Shown piece after piece: positions 40,697-49,463 of a stretch of DNA of 64,000 nucleotides; positions within the stretch are counted from its first letter, which is position 1, and each line of letters begins with the position of its first letter. The notes beneath the pieces are model-generated. The model did no database searches and was not told where the DNA came from. It saw only the letters and a program-made list of their open reading frames with translations. The stretch is from an uncultured Phocaeicola sp. (lineage in GTDB: Bacteria > Bacteroidota > Bacteroidia > Bacteroidales > Bacteroidaceae). Location of the stretch: contig CALUIZ010000012.1 in the NCBI GenBank assembly GCA_944320815.1, forward strand, positions 1 through 64,000, given 5' to 3'. The position numbers and the translations under genes are program-made.

Positions 40697-41875
40697 TCAA
40701 TGTTTGGTAAAGGCTGTAACTGCCAAGGATATTCCGGACAGACAAATGCCGACAAAAACGACTCCCGCCCACCCGAACGAATGCCAGAATGTGCCGGCAA
40801 GCAATGTACCCAAAGCACCGCCGAGGAAATAGGTGGTCATAAAAATGGTGTTGATACGGTTCGACGCATGAATGTCGAGCGAGAGCGCGCATGTCTGGTT
40901 ACTGATCTGCACGCACTGCATGCCGATGTCCATCAGAATGATTCCGACAATATAGCCGACATAATGGTTCTGGAGAAAATACATGAGCACCCATGCGGAT
41001 ATCATCAACACGGCACCCAGATAGTTGAAGAACCGCACACCCATACGGCGCACATAGGAGCCTACCACCGAAGCGGTCAAAGCTCCGGCAATGCCGCACA
41101 GTCCGAGCATCCCGATGATGTTGTTGCCTGCATGGAACGGTTCACCGCTCAACTTGAAGGCAAGGCAGGCCCACAGAGTGAGGAAACTTCCGAAACAAAG
41201 TCCGGCACGCACCGACACCAGACGCAATGTGGGCCGGCTCATATAAAGTCCTCCAAGTGATTTCATCAGTCCGGCATATGTTCCTCTGAAATTAGAAGGC
41301 ATATCCGGCAAGACACGGAGCACGACAAAGACACACAGGAACATGATGGCGGACGCAATATAATACATGGTCCGCCAGCCGAAATACTCCCCTACAATAC
41401 CGCTGATGACACGCGACCCCAAGATGCCGGTCAGCAGACCACTCAACATAAGCCCGACATTGCGAGCCTTGTTCTCCGGAAGTGAAAACTGCGAAACCAG
41501 AGGGATAAAGATTTGGGGAATCACCGAACAGACTCCGGTGACCAGCGAGGCAGCCAATACAAAACACAAAGAAGGAGAAGCCGCGATACCGCACATGGAC
41601 AAAGCCAGCAACACAAAATTGACTGTTATAATTGTCCGCCGACTGTAAAGATCGCCCAACGGGATAATGAACAGCAGACCAAGCGCATAGCCTATCTGTG
41701 TAATCATCGGTATCAGGTTCGCCTCAAATTCTGTCACACCCAAATCCGCACTGATGCGGTTCAGCAAGGGCTGGTTGTAATAAAGGTTGGCCACAGAAAG
41801 TCCTGCGATGATTGCCAGCGTCCAGAGCAAGGAAGCGGGCACACCTCCGTTTTCCACCAGTTCTTTTCTCATCAT
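40697..41875 (-). CDS. MFS transporter, YnfM/NepI-like exporter
   Basis: 392 residues with about twelve hydrophobic helices. MFS motif A appears as PLGDLYSRRTIITVNF, and the N-terminal IIAGLSVANLYYNQPLLNRI is typical of the drug:proton antiporter-like group that includes NepI and YnfM. Export of a small molecule with proton counterflow at the inner membrane is likely; substrate unknown. Upstream is a 91-bp gap; downstream is the amber-split gene. Confidence 0.85.
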   Translation of the reverse strand: MMRKELVENGGVPASLLWTLAIIAGLSVANLYYNQPLLNRISADLGVTEFEANLIPMITQIGYALGLLFIIPLGDLYSRRTIITVNFVLLALSMCGIAASPSLCFVLAASLVTGVCSVIPQIFIPLVSQFSLPENKARNVGLMLSGLLTGILGSRVISGIVGEYFGWRTMYYIASAIMFLCVFVVLRVLPDMPSNFRGTYAGLMKSLGGLYMSRPTLRLVSVRAGLCFGSFLTLWACLAFKLSGEPFHAGNNIIGMLGLCGIAGALTASVVGSYVRRMGVRFFNYLGAVLMISAWVLMYFLQNHYVGYIVGIILMDIGMQCVQISNQTCALSLDIHASNRINTIFMTTYFLGGALGTLLAGTFWHSFGWAGVVFVGICLSGISLAVTAFTKH

Positions 41876-41966
41876 TTTTTATTGCATTGCATTTTTCCGT
41901 CTGCAAAAATACGGAGAAATATGGAATCATAGCAATCTCGCCAAAGAATCTTATGCCCCTTCCGAG

Positions 41967-42170
41967 TTATTGTTCTCCTTTGTTCTTCGCTTTCCGGTTA
42001 AAGTAAACCATCAAAATAGTAGAGGAGATTGTCCACAAAACCGCAAGTCCCAATTGGGACATACAATCATCCTCCGGAAAGAAAATGAGGACCAACGCAT
42101 AACTTGTGACAAAAAAGACAATCATTGCCCAAATGATTCTCCAAATCTTTTTAATCATAAGCTTCTTCAT
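41967..42170 (-). CDS. Small two-helix membrane protein
   Basis: 67 residues: a basic N-terminus, a first hydrophobic helix (IIWAMIVFFVTSYALVLIFF), a short acidic loop (PEDDCMSQ), a second helix (LGLAVLWTISSTILMVYF) and a basic tail (NRKAKNKGEQ). A good promoter lies 65 bp upstream, which supports expression. No family recognised; conceivably a phage-shock or stress-type small membrane protein, but nothing proves it. Confidence 0.55.
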   Translation of the reverse strand: MKKLMIKKIWRIIWAMIVFFVTSYALVLIFFPEDDCMSQLGLAVLWTISSTILMVYFNRKAKNKGEQ

Positions 42171-42234
42171 AATTCTAAGGTTTTAGTTTCACATCGCCCG
42201 TCTTTACTGATCAGTTCTTAGCTTTGGCTTGACA

Positions 42235-42265
42235 CAAAAGTAGCGCATCATAAGGAGATAAACAA
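42235..42265 (-). promoter_or_regulatory. Promoter of the small membrane protein gene
   Basis: Read leftwards, TTGT (42265-42262), a 19-bp spacer and TACTTTTG (42242-42235) match the Bacteroides -33/-7 arrangement. Confidence 0.65.
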
Positions 42266-42343
42266 GAAACGGCTATAACATCACAGAAACGTATAACATT
42301 GATTATCAACAGAAAATAATCAATATCTATAACAAAGATACCT

Positions 42344-43162
42344 TTATGACTTCATTTTCTCTTTCAGACGGTACCTCCGCTGGTTCACGGGCTGCGTATT
42401 GGTGAATCCCAAGCAAAAGGCGATAGTCAAGGAATCCAGTCCCGTCTGCTGCAGGCACAAGTAAAACAAGTCCTCTTCGGTCAGACGGGGATATTTCGCT
42501 TTCAGTTCCGATATGTAGTCACGATGGATGTCAAAAAGGACAGACTTCAATTCCTCACGCCCGGCATTGGACAACACCTTGCGGTCTTTCTCGCGCACTT
42601 TCTTTTGGGCGGACAGTTCATTCACTCTCCTGCAAATGTCCGTTTGTCCGAATAGTCCTTCTTTCAGACTTTTCTTTTCATCCTCCAAATGAGCGATACG
42701 CTTTCCCCTCCGGAGAAGTTCCCCTTCCCGTATTCTCGATTCGGATTTCAACGACTTGATTGTGGCGAACGCCAGAAGAAAAGCCAATATCACGATACCT
42801 GCGATGCGGTTCGTCCATATCCTCCGCTCACGGGACTGAGGATTCTCCAAGTCCGCACCCAACGAATCCTGCAAATCCGCATACGCTTCCATACACCGAA
42901 GAGCCGCGGACAAGTCGCCTCTCTCCTTCTCCAAACGCGACAACGAACGGTATGCGGACGCTTTGATCCGCACATCATCCACAAGCAGAGCCTTGTTCAG
43001 ATAAAAAGAAGCGGAATCATACATCCCTCTATCCAGAAACAATCTGCCGGAATCAAGACAAGAAACGGGACCGCTATCCGTTCCGCACGACAAAGGAACA
43101 TGCCGGCAGGACAGACAGATACCGGACATCACAAACAGCAGACTGAACAGAAAAGACTTCAT
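42344..43162 (-). CDS. Membrane-anchored TPR/coiled-coil protein with C-terminal HTH-like region
   Basis: 272 residues when started at MKSFLFSLLFVMSGICLSC, which gives a signal peptide or lipobox. TPR-like helices occur at about residues 35-110 (LDSGRLFLDRGMYDSASFYL, EAYADLQDSLG), then a membrane helix (IAGIVILAFLLAFATI) and a coiled coil (HLEDEKKSLKEGL). The C-terminal segment YPRLTEEDLFYLCLQQTGLDSLTIAFCLG and the following NQRRYRLKEKM resemble the LuxR-like or tetratricopeptide regulators common in Bacteroidetes. This layout suggests a one-piece sensor with periplasmic TPRs and a cytoplasmic DNA-binding end. Target genes are unknown. Confidence 0.65.
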   Translation of the reverse strand: MKSFLFSLLFVMSGICLSCRHVPLSCGTDSGPVSCLDSGRLFLDRGMYDSASFYLNKALLVDDVRIKASAYRSLSRLEKERGDLSAALRCMEAYADLQDSLGADLENPQSRERRIWTNRIAGIVILAFLLAFATIKSLKSESRIREGELLRRGKRIAHLEDEKKSLKEGLFGQTDICRRVNELSAQKKVREKDRKVLSNAGREELKSVLFDIHRDYISELKAKYPRLTEEDLFYLCLQQTGLDSLTIAFCLGFTNTQPVNQRRYRLKEKMKS

Positions 43163-43175
43163 AAAAGGAAGAATA

Positions 43176-43210
43176 AAAGCAGAAAGGCAGGACCGTAACA
43201 CGACCCTGCC
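43176..43210 (-). terminator. Terminator after ettA
   Basis: On the minus strand GGCAGG pairs with CCTGCC, followed by TTTCTGCTTTTATT, 17 bp after the ettA stop. Confidence 0.65.
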
Positions 43211-43226
43211 CTATTAAAGATAAAAA

Positions 43227-44915
43227 TCAGTCTTCCATCAACTTGCGATAGCGCACGCGCTTCGGCTCTACGTTGCCCATGCGCTTCATCTTGTTCTCCT
43301 CGTATTCGGTGTACGAACCTTCGAAATAGAACACTTCACTGTTGCCTTCAAACGCAAGGATATGCGTACAGATACGGTCGAGGAACCAGCGGTCGTGGCT
43401 GATGACCACAGCACAGCCTGCAAAGTCCTCCAGACCTTCTTCCAAGGCACGCAGGGTATTCACGTCAATGTCATTGGTCGGCTCGTCAAGCAGCAGCACG
43501 TTTCCTTCCTCCTTCAGGGCCATGGCCAGATGCAGACGGTTGCGCTCACCTCCCGAAAGCATACCGCAGAGCTTTTCCTGATCGGAACCGGAGAAGTTGA
43601 AGCGGCTCAGGTAGGCACGGGCATTGATGTCACGGTTACCCATACGGAGCAGTTCGTTTCCGCCGCTGATTACCTGATAGACGGTCTTGTTCGGGTCGAT
43701 ATCCTTGTGCTGCTGGTCGACATAGGCTACTTTTACCGTATCCCCCACTTCAAACTCTCCCTTGTCCGGCTTTTCGAGTCCCATAATCAGACGGAACAGC
43801 GTGGTTTTTCCCGCACCGTTCGGACCGATGACACCTACAATGCCGTTGGGCGGAAGCATGAAGTTCAGATCGTCAAACAGCAGCTTGTCGCCATATGCCT
43901 TGGCCACATGCTTTGCCTCGATGACCTTGTTTCCCAGACGCGGACCGTTCGGAATGAAGATTTCCAACTTTTCTTCCTTCTCCTTCACATCCTCGTTCAG
44001 CAACTTGTCGTAGGAGTTCAGACGGGCCTTTCCTTTTGCCTGACGGGCTTTCGGAGCCATGCGCACCCATTCCAGCTCGCGCTCCAGCGTCTTGCGGCGT
44101 TTGCTTGCCACCTTCTCCTCCATCTCCATACGCTTGGTCTTCTGTTCCAGCCAGCTTGAATAGTTTCCTTTCCAGGGGATTCCTTCTCCACGGTCAAGTT
44201 CCAGAATCCATCCGGCCACATGATCAAGGAAGTAACGATCGTGCGTCACGGCGATAACCGTACCCTCATACTGCTGCAGATGCTGTTCGAGCCAGTCGAT
44301 GCTTTCCGCATCCAGATGGTTGGTAGGCTCGTCCAGCAACAGGATGTCCGGTTTCTGGAGAAGCAGACGGCACAGAGCCACACGGCGACGCTCACCTCCG
44401 GAAAGGTTCTTCACCGGCTGGTCTTCGGGAGGACAGCGCAGCGCATCCATCGCACGCTCCAGCTTGCTGTCGAGATTCCATGCGTCGGTCGCGTCAATGA
44501 TGTCCTGCAGTTCGGCCTGACGGGCAAAGAGCGCGTCCATCTTTTCCGGGTCCTCATAATATTCCGGAAGCCCGAATTTCTGGTTAATCTCTTCATATTC
44601 AGCCAGTGTGTCCACCACATTCTGCACACCTTCCATCACTACTTCTTTCACTGTCTTCTCATTGTCAAGCTGAGGCTCCTGAGCCAGGTAGCCCACCGAA
44701 TAGCCCGGCGAGAAAACCACCTCGCCCTGATAGTTCTTCTCTATCCCGGCAATGATTTTCATCAGTGTAGACTTACCTGAACCGTTCAGACCGATGATGC
44801 CGATCTTGGCTCCATAGAAAAAGGATAGGTAGATGTCTTTCAATACCTGTCTGTTGTTCTGGAATGACTTGCTCACTCCTACCATTGAAAAGATAATTTT
44901 CTTGTCGTCTGCCAT
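43227..44915 (-). CDS. ettA: Energy-dependent translational throttle protein EttA (ABC-F)
   Basis: 562 residues, normal EttA length. NBD1: [47 protein letters not shown]2: [41 protein letters not shown]. The arm and linker include the EttA-like WVRMAPKARQAKGKARLNSYDKL. It binds the ribosomal E site and gates the first peptide bond according to ATP level. Unlike the YbiT-like ABC-F at 19 kb, both ATP sites are complete. It follows an MFS gene by 19 bp and ends in a terminator. Confidence 0.95.
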   Translation of the reverse strand: MADDKKIIFSMVGVSKSFQNNRQVLKDIYLSFFYGAKIGIIGLNGSGKSTLMKIIAGIEKNYQGEVVFSPGYSVGYLAQEPQLDNEKTVKEVVMEGVQNVVDTLAEYEEINQKFGLPEYYEDPEKMDALFARQAELQDIIDATDAWNLDSKLERAMDALRCPPEDQPVKNLSGGERRRVALCRLLLQKPDILLLDEPTNHLDAESIDWLEQHLQQYEGTVIAVTHDRYFLDHVAGWILELDRGEGIPWKGNYSSWLEQKTKRMEMEEKVASKRRKTLERELEWVRMAPKARQAKGKARLNSYDKLLNEDVKEKEEKLEIFIPNGPRLGNKVIEAKHVAKAYGDKLLFDDLNFMLPPNGIVGVIGPNGAGKTTLFRLIMGLEKPDKGEFEVGDTVKVAYVDQQHKDIDPNKTVYQVISGGNELLRMGNRDINARAYLSRFNFSGSDQEKLCGMLSGGERNRLHLAMALKEEGNVLLLDEPTNDIDVNTLRALEEGLEDFAGCAVVISHDRWFLDRICTHILAFEGNSEVFYFEGSYTEYEENKMKRMGNVEPKRVRYRKLMED

Positions 44916-44934
44916 ATTCTTTATAGGTTGTTAA

Positions 44935-46101
44935 TTAAATAATGTCTGCATCTTTCAGCTTCCGGATGTAATGACGGTGCACATAGAGCTGGTAAAAGAG
45001 CAATCCCGCCACGCCAATGACAAAAGCCGTCACAAACGGATTACCTGTAGTCATCCGGGATTCCCATTGGCAAAGCAAATAGCCGGCCGTCACTCCGACT
45101 CCCCAAAAGAGCTGGAACGTGTGATAACCGGTTCCCCGTTCGCAATGGAGCGGGAGGAGAATCATCATCCGCAGAAACTGGTAGAGGGAAAGCCCCAAGC
45201 CCAGACCCGCCAGAACTCCCGCGCATCCGAACGCACGGTGACCGAAATCAGGAAAGCCGAGTATGCCCAACGAGGCAAGCATCAGCAACATTCCCGCACC
45301 GTTCAGCAACCGTCCGCCCACTTTCAGCGTGATGAAACGGCTCACCGGCAAAAATACAAAAAATCCCGCACCCATGTAAAGATAAAAGTGAGTATATCCA
45401 TAGCCTACCGTTCCGAGCAGAAAGCCCAGCATGACGGGTACGGTCATCATGTTCAGTCCGGGCAGAAAAGTACGGAACAGCAGGAAGCGGTCGAACGAAA
45501 GAAGCGGGACATCCAAAGGGGCACGGAAACAAACCCGCACTGCAGAAACCAGCAGCACCGACACAAGCGCAAGACATGCCGAGAACATGAACTCCCCATC
45601 GGACGAGATGACAAAAGGAAGCCCCCCGTTTATCCCCAATACGATTCCTGCCAGTATCCCCACGACTCCGGCCCACGTGAAGCAGGCATTCGCCCGGTCG
45701 CGATGATGGCTGGGAGTGACATCAATAACCAGCGTGCCTCCCATCGACATCAGGGCCGTTCCGAACATCGCTCCCTGCAGGAGCATCCAGACTATCATCC
45801 ACCTCATGTCAGACACATAGCCATAACACATGGTTATTACGGCCAACAGGAGAATGCTGTACACGCACACATGCTTTCTCCTGAAACGGTCCACCAGATA
45901 GGCATTGAAAGGACCGGAAAGAAAAGGGGCAATTCCGAAAACGGAAGTTATGAGAGCCGCATGCAAGTCATCGCATTCCAGAGCAGCCTGAATCCACCGG
46001 TGAAGGACAGGAAACAGCATATAGACCGAGGCATACAGAAAGACATTCGCCAGCACAAGCAGACAGAAGTTCCGGTTCCACAAACCGTGATTAGTCACCA
46101 T
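44935..46101 (-). CDS. MFS transporter
   Basis: 388 residues with about twelve hydrophobic segments. The MFS motif A position reads GPFNAYLVDRFRRKHVCVYS, and a second half-repeat is present after a central loop. It looks like a drug-efflux or sugar-efflux type carrier, but no substrate motif is visible. It is just upstream of ettA (19 bp), likely in one transcript. Between it and panB lies a heptad-repeat hairpin. Confidence 0.8.
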   Translation of the reverse strand: MVTNHGLWNRNFCLLVLANVFLYASVYMLFPVLHRWIQAALECDDLHAALITSVFGIAPFLSGPFNAYLVDRFRRKHVCVYSILLLAVITMCYGYVSDMRWMIVWMLLQGAMFGTALMSMGGTLVIDVTPSHHRDRANACFTWAGVVGILAGIVLGINGGLPFVISSDGEFMFSACLALVSVLLVSAVRVCFRAPLDVPLLSFDRFLLFRTFLPGLNMMTVPVMLGFLLGTVGYGYTHFYLYMGAGFFVFLPVSRFITLKVGGRLLNGAGMLLMLASLGILGFPDFGHRAFGCAGVLAGLGLGLSLYQFLRMMILLPLHCERGTGYHTFQLFWGVGVTAGYLLCQWESRMTTGNPFVTAFVIGVAGLLFYQLYVHRHYIRKLKDADII

Positions 46102-46118
46102 TGTATCTACTTTTATAA

Positions 46119-46206
46119 ATGAAGAGTGAAGAATGAAGAATTAAGAATGAGAAAAATTTCTTCACTCTTCATTCTTTATTCTTCATTCTTTTTGATTCTT
46201 CATTCA
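46119..46206. repeat. GAAGAAT-heptad inverted repeat, probable panB terminator
   Basis: Copies of GAAGAAT/GAAGAGT on one arm (46120-46151) pair with CATTCTTC/ACTCTTC on the other (46161-46206). The structure starts 3 bp after the panB stop and may end its transcript. A related hairpin occurs at 57.1 kb. Confidence 0.6.
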
Positions 46207-46208
46207 AA

Positions 46209-47030
46209 TCAATATTGTTCCGTTTCATTCGGGAAGCCGCCCGACTTCACATCAGCCACATAATTGCCGATGGCATCGGTCATCACCGTGTTCAGGTCTG
46301 CATAACGGCGCAGGAACTTCGGACTGAATCCCTTGGTCATGCCCAGCATGTCGGCCACCACAAGCACCTGACCGTCCACTCCGCCTCCGGCACCGATACC
46401 GATGACCGGAATCGTCAACTCAGAAGCCACACGGGCCGCAAGTTTTGCCGGAACCTTTTCCAGCACGACCGAGAAACATCCGATTTCTTCCAGCACATGT
46501 GCGTCGCGCACCAGCTTTTCAGCCTCCGCATCATCCTTGGCGCGCACTCCATAAGTGCCGAACTTATTGATTGACTGCGGCATGAGTCCCAGATGCCCCA
46601 TCACAGGCACGCCTGCGGCAATAATCCGGGAAAAGGTTTCCTTGTATTCCTCTCCCCCTTCCAGCTTCAAGGCATCCGCTCCCGTCTCCTTCATCATCCG
46701 CACGGCATTCGCCACACCGTCATACGGGTTTGCCTGATAAGAACCGAAAGGCATGTCCACCACCACCAGCGCACGCCGCACGCCACGGGCCACCGACCTG
46801 CCGTGATAAATCATCTGGTCGACGGTTATCGGAAGCGTGGTCGCATTGCCGGCCATTACATTCGAGGCCGAATCGCCCACCAGAATCACATCCATCCCGG
46901 CACCGTCCACAATCTGCGCCATAGTGTAATCATAAGCGGTAAGCATGGAGATTTTTTCTCCCTGCCGTTTCATTTCCATCAAACGATGAGTGGTCACCTT
47001 ACGGGCGTCACTCGACAAATATCCTGCCAT
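46209..47030 (-). CDS. panB: 3-methyl-2-oxobutanoate hydroxymethyltransferase
   Basis: 273 residues, started at [17 protein letters not shown]. An in-frame upstream ATG at 47093 is rejected because it would translate repeat array D. It makes ketopantoate from ketoisovalerate with methylene-THF in pantothenate/CoA synthesis. Motifs: [25 protein letters not shown] (Mg-binding Asp), [24 protein letters not shown] and the catalytic Glu in [10 protein letters not shown], then [18 protein letters not shown]. No panC nearby. Confidence 0.95.
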   Translation of the reverse strand: MAGYLSSDARKVTTHRLMEMKRQGEKISMLTAYDYTMAQIVDGAGMDVILVGDSASNVMAGNATTLPITVDQMIYHGRSVARGVRRALVVVDMPFGSYQANPYDGVANAVRMMKETGADALKLEGGEEYKETFSRIIAAGVPVMGHLGLMPQSINKFGTYGVRAKDDAEAEKLVRDAHVLEEIGCFSVVLEKVPAKLAARVASELTIPVIGIGAGGGVDGQVLVVADMLGMTKGFSPKFLRRYADLNTVMTDAIGNYVADVKSGGFPNETEQY

Positions 47031-47054
47031 AAATCTCTTGTTAAAAAAACTTTC

Positions 47055-47144
47055 AAAAAACAAGCGGCCACTTCGGTCAAAGCAAGCGTTCATTCCATGT
47101 GAAACAGGCGGCTGCTTTGCGCAAGGAAGGCCGTCGCTCTAACC
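47055..47144. repeat. Array D: four ~21-24 bp degenerate units upstream of panB
   Basis: Units at 47055-47078 (AAAAAACAAGCGGCCACTTC...), 47079-47101 (AAAGCAAGCGTTCATTCC...), 47102-47122 (AAACAGGCGGCTGCTTTG...) and 47123-47144. Same AAACAAGCG...GTTTC plan as arrays A-C and E. It begins 25 bp upstream of the panB start. The first two units are the best conserved. Confidence 0.68.
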
Positions 47145-47249
47145 AAAAACCGGACAAAAGTAAGGTAAATCTATGGAATAAACAACTTTTCAGGAAAAAT
47201 CAAAGAATCAGGCCACGGCTCTTCCATTCTTTTCAATATGCCATTGCCC

Positions 47250-47323
47250 GTAGGGGCGGACCCGTGTGTCCGCCCAGATACATGACATAGCGTTATCGGG
47301 CAGACACACGGGTCTGCCCCTAC
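47250..47323. repeat. REP/MITE-like 26-bp inverted repeat
   Basis: GTAGGGGCGGACCCGTGTGT(CCGCCC) at 47250-47275 and its inverted copy at 47298-47323 differ at two positions that complement each other less well. The loop is 22 bp. The arm sequence type (GTAGGGGCRGACCCGTGTGTC) looks like a high-copy bacterial palindromic repeat that extends into long hairpins. It sits in the gene-free gap between the HAD gene and panB; the HAD gene reads away from it. Confidence 0.7.
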
Positions 47324-47363
47324 AGTTAAATGAAAATAATCCGCGGTTCAGAACAAAAGCAGG

Positions 47364-48011
47364 TTACAACAGCTTACTCATCTCTTCATAACCGAACCCC
47401 TTGAAGTCGGGAATCACCACCGCACACTTGTCTTCAATCGCCTCCTTCGGGTTTGTCGTACTCAGGCCCACGACCGGCATTCCTGCCGCATTTCCCGCCT
47501 CCAGGCCATGAAAGGAATCCTCGAACACCACACAATTCTCCGGAACAGTGCCGAACACTTCCGCACCGAGCAGAAAGCAGTCGGGAGCAGGTTTGGAGCG
47601 GGCGAACATCTCCGCCGTCAGAATACGGTCAACCAACTGTTTCAGTTCCGGATGGACAGCATACACGCTGGCCATCTTCTGCTCGTTCGAACTTGTCACG
47701 ATGGCAATCTTCACCCCATGCGCATGGAGTTCACGCATGAAGTCCACCACCCCCGGAACATATTCATAGTTCATATTTTCCTCAAAACGGTTCAGCCCGT
47801 CCGTTATCTCCTCCTGTTCCTTCTCCATCCCGGCAAAATAGCGGTCGTAAATCTGCCGGAGGGTCTGCCCCTTGATTATTTTTCCGAATTCCTCATATTC
47901 AGGATGATATTTCTTTCCCACCTCATTCCAGAAGATGCTATACTGCGATTCCGTGTCCATCACCACCCCGTCGAAATCAAAAAGGGCGGCCACACATTTT
48001 GTCAAGTCCAT
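47364..48011 (-). CDS. HAD-superfamily phosphatase, beta-phosphoglucomutase-like
   Basis: 215 residues. Motif I is LFDFDGVVMDTE (nucleophile and acid Asp), motif II IVTSSN, motif III Lys in SKPAPDCF and motif IV FEDSFHGLEAGNAAG. A helical cap lies between motifs I and II. This subfamily removes phosphate from small metabolites or isomerises sugar phosphates; the exact substrate is not shown. Divergent from the MATE gene 105 bp away. Confidence 0.88.
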   Translation of the reverse strand: MDLTKCVAALFDFDGVVMDTESQYSIFWNEVGKKYHPEYEEFGKIIKGQTLRQIYDRYFAGMEKEQEEITDGLNRFEENMNYEYVPGVVDFMRELHAHGVKIAIVTSSNEQKMASVYAVHPELKQLVDRILTAEMFARSKPAPDCFLLGAEVFGTVPENCVVFEDSFHGLEAGNAAGMPVVGLSTTNPKEAIEDKCAVVIPDFKGFGYEEMSKLL

Positions 48012-48077
48012 TCCGATTCTGTTTTAAATTTAGTTTGATTTAACGGCGCAAAGTTCATAAATATCCTTTCATCTTCC

Positions 48078-48085
48078 TAACTTTG
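48078..48085 (+). promoter_or_regulatory. -7 box of the MATE gene promoter
   Basis: TAACTTTG is an exact TAnnTTTG match 31 bp before the ATG. Just left of it, the minus strand has GAACTTTG near 48052, a possible weaker -7 box for the divergent HAD gene. Confidence 0.6.
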
Positions 48086-48116
48086 CAGCGCAATTTTAAC
48101 GAAAGAATACACAAAA

Positions 48117-49463
48117 ATGGAAACTAACAATCCGCATGTGCTTGGGGAAGCACCTATCGGGAAACTGCTGTGGCAGTATTCCATTCCGGCCATCATCGGC
48201 ATGACATTGACTTCATTATACAACATCATCGACAGCATTTTCATCGGACACGGGGTCGGCGCGCTGGCCATCACGGCACTCGCCATCACCTTCCCGCTGA
48301 TGAACCTGATCATCGCCTTCAGCACGCTGGTGGGCGTAGGAGGGGCCACTCTTTCGTCCATCCGTCTCGGACAGAAGGATGTGCAGGGAGCGGAAGACAT
48401 TCTGGGGAATGTCACCATCATGTGTGTGGTCAATGCGGTGGTGTTCGGGAGCATCTCACTGATTTTTCTTGACCCGATTCTTTATTTCTTCGGTGCCACG
48501 GAAGCCACAATCGGCTATGCACGCGACTTCATGCGGGTGATTCTGCTGGGCACTCCCATTTCGTATGTCATGATCGGACTGAACAATGTGATGCGCGCCA
48601 CGGGATATCCGAAAAAAGCAATGCTCTCGTCCATGCTGACCGTAGGCTGCAACATCGTGTTCGCTCCGATATTCATCTTCTGGCTCGGCTGGGGAATGCA
48701 CGGAGCCGCCCTCGCCACCATACTCTCGCAGTTCATCGGGATGATTTGGGTGCTCTATCATTTCTACAGCAAAGAAAGCTACATCCGGTTCCAGAAAAAA
48801 CGTTTCCGCCTGAAGAAGAAAATCATCGGCAATGTGTTCGCCATCGGCATGTCGCCTTTCGTGATGAACGTGTGCGCCTGCTGTGTCACCATCTTCATCA
48901 ACAACAGTCTGCTCAACTATGGAGGCGACCTTTCCATCGGAGCGTTCGGCATCCAGAACCGGATTCTGATTCTTTTCGTCATGATTGTGATGGGTATCAC
49001 GATGGGCATGCAGCCTATCACAGGCTACAACTATGGTGCGCAGCATTATGACCGTGTGAAACGCACGCTGAAACTGGGAATGATTGCCGCCACGCTCATC
49101 ACCACTTTCGGATTTCTGATCGGGGAACTGGTGCCGGGGATGTTTGTGGGAATGTTCACCACCAACGACGAACTGACGGCCCAGGCTACGGTAGCCCTCC
49201 GCTTCGGCATAGCGGCATTTCCGGTGGTGGGGGCACAGATTGTCGTCACCCAATTCTTCCAGTCAATCGGGAAAGCCAAGATTTCAATCTTCCTCTCCCT
49301 CTCCCGCCAGCTCCTTTTCCTGCTCCCGGGCCTTGCACTGCTGCCACTGGCCTACGGACTGAACGGAGTATGGCTGAGTATGCCGGTATCCGATTTTCTG
49401 GCCTATGCGGTGGCCGCGCTGATGCTCGCCCACCACTACCGGACAAAAATGAAAGTCAACTGA
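48117..49463 (+). CDS. MATE-family efflux pump
   Basis: 448 residues with twelve predicted membrane helices in two halves. The start APIGKLLWQYSIPAIIGMTLTSLYNIIDSIFIG and the later MGMQPITGYNYGAQHYDRVKRTL are characteristic of MATE/NorM-like multidrug and cation exporters. The pump would use a sodium or proton gradient. Its 3' end overlaps the converging mntH stop by 8 bp, with no room for a separate terminator. Confidence 0.9.
   Translation: METNNPHVLGEAPIGKLLWQYSIPAIIGMTLTSLYNIIDSIFIGHGVGALAITALAITFPLMNLIIAFSTLVGVGGATLSSIRLGQKDVQGAEDILGNVTIMCVVNAVVFGSISLIFLDPILYFFGATEATIGYARDFMRVILLGTPISYVMIGLNNVMRATGYPKKAMLSSMLTVGCNIVFAPIFIFWLGWGMHGAALATILSQFIGMIWVLYHFYSKESYIRFQKKRFRLKKKIIGNVFAIGMSPFVMNVCACCVTIFINNSLLNYGGDLSIGAFGIQNRILILFVMIVMGITMGMQPITGYNYGAQHYDRVKRTLKLGMIAATLITTFGFLIGELVPGMFVGMFTTNDELTAQATVALRFGIAAFPVVGAQIVVTQFFQSIGKAKISIFLSLSRQLLFLLPGLALLPLAYGLNGVWLSMPVSDFLAYAVAALMLAHHYRTKMKVN

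Noticed and set aside
44971..46122. 383-codon frame antisense to the MFS gene before ettA
   Set aside because: Composition (His, Gln, Lys rich) and lack of hydrophobic segments fit a shadow of a membrane-protein gene.
47031..47093. N-terminal extension of panB from an upstream ATG
   Set aside because: It would translate part of repeat array D; the family start [12 protein letters not shown] is normal.
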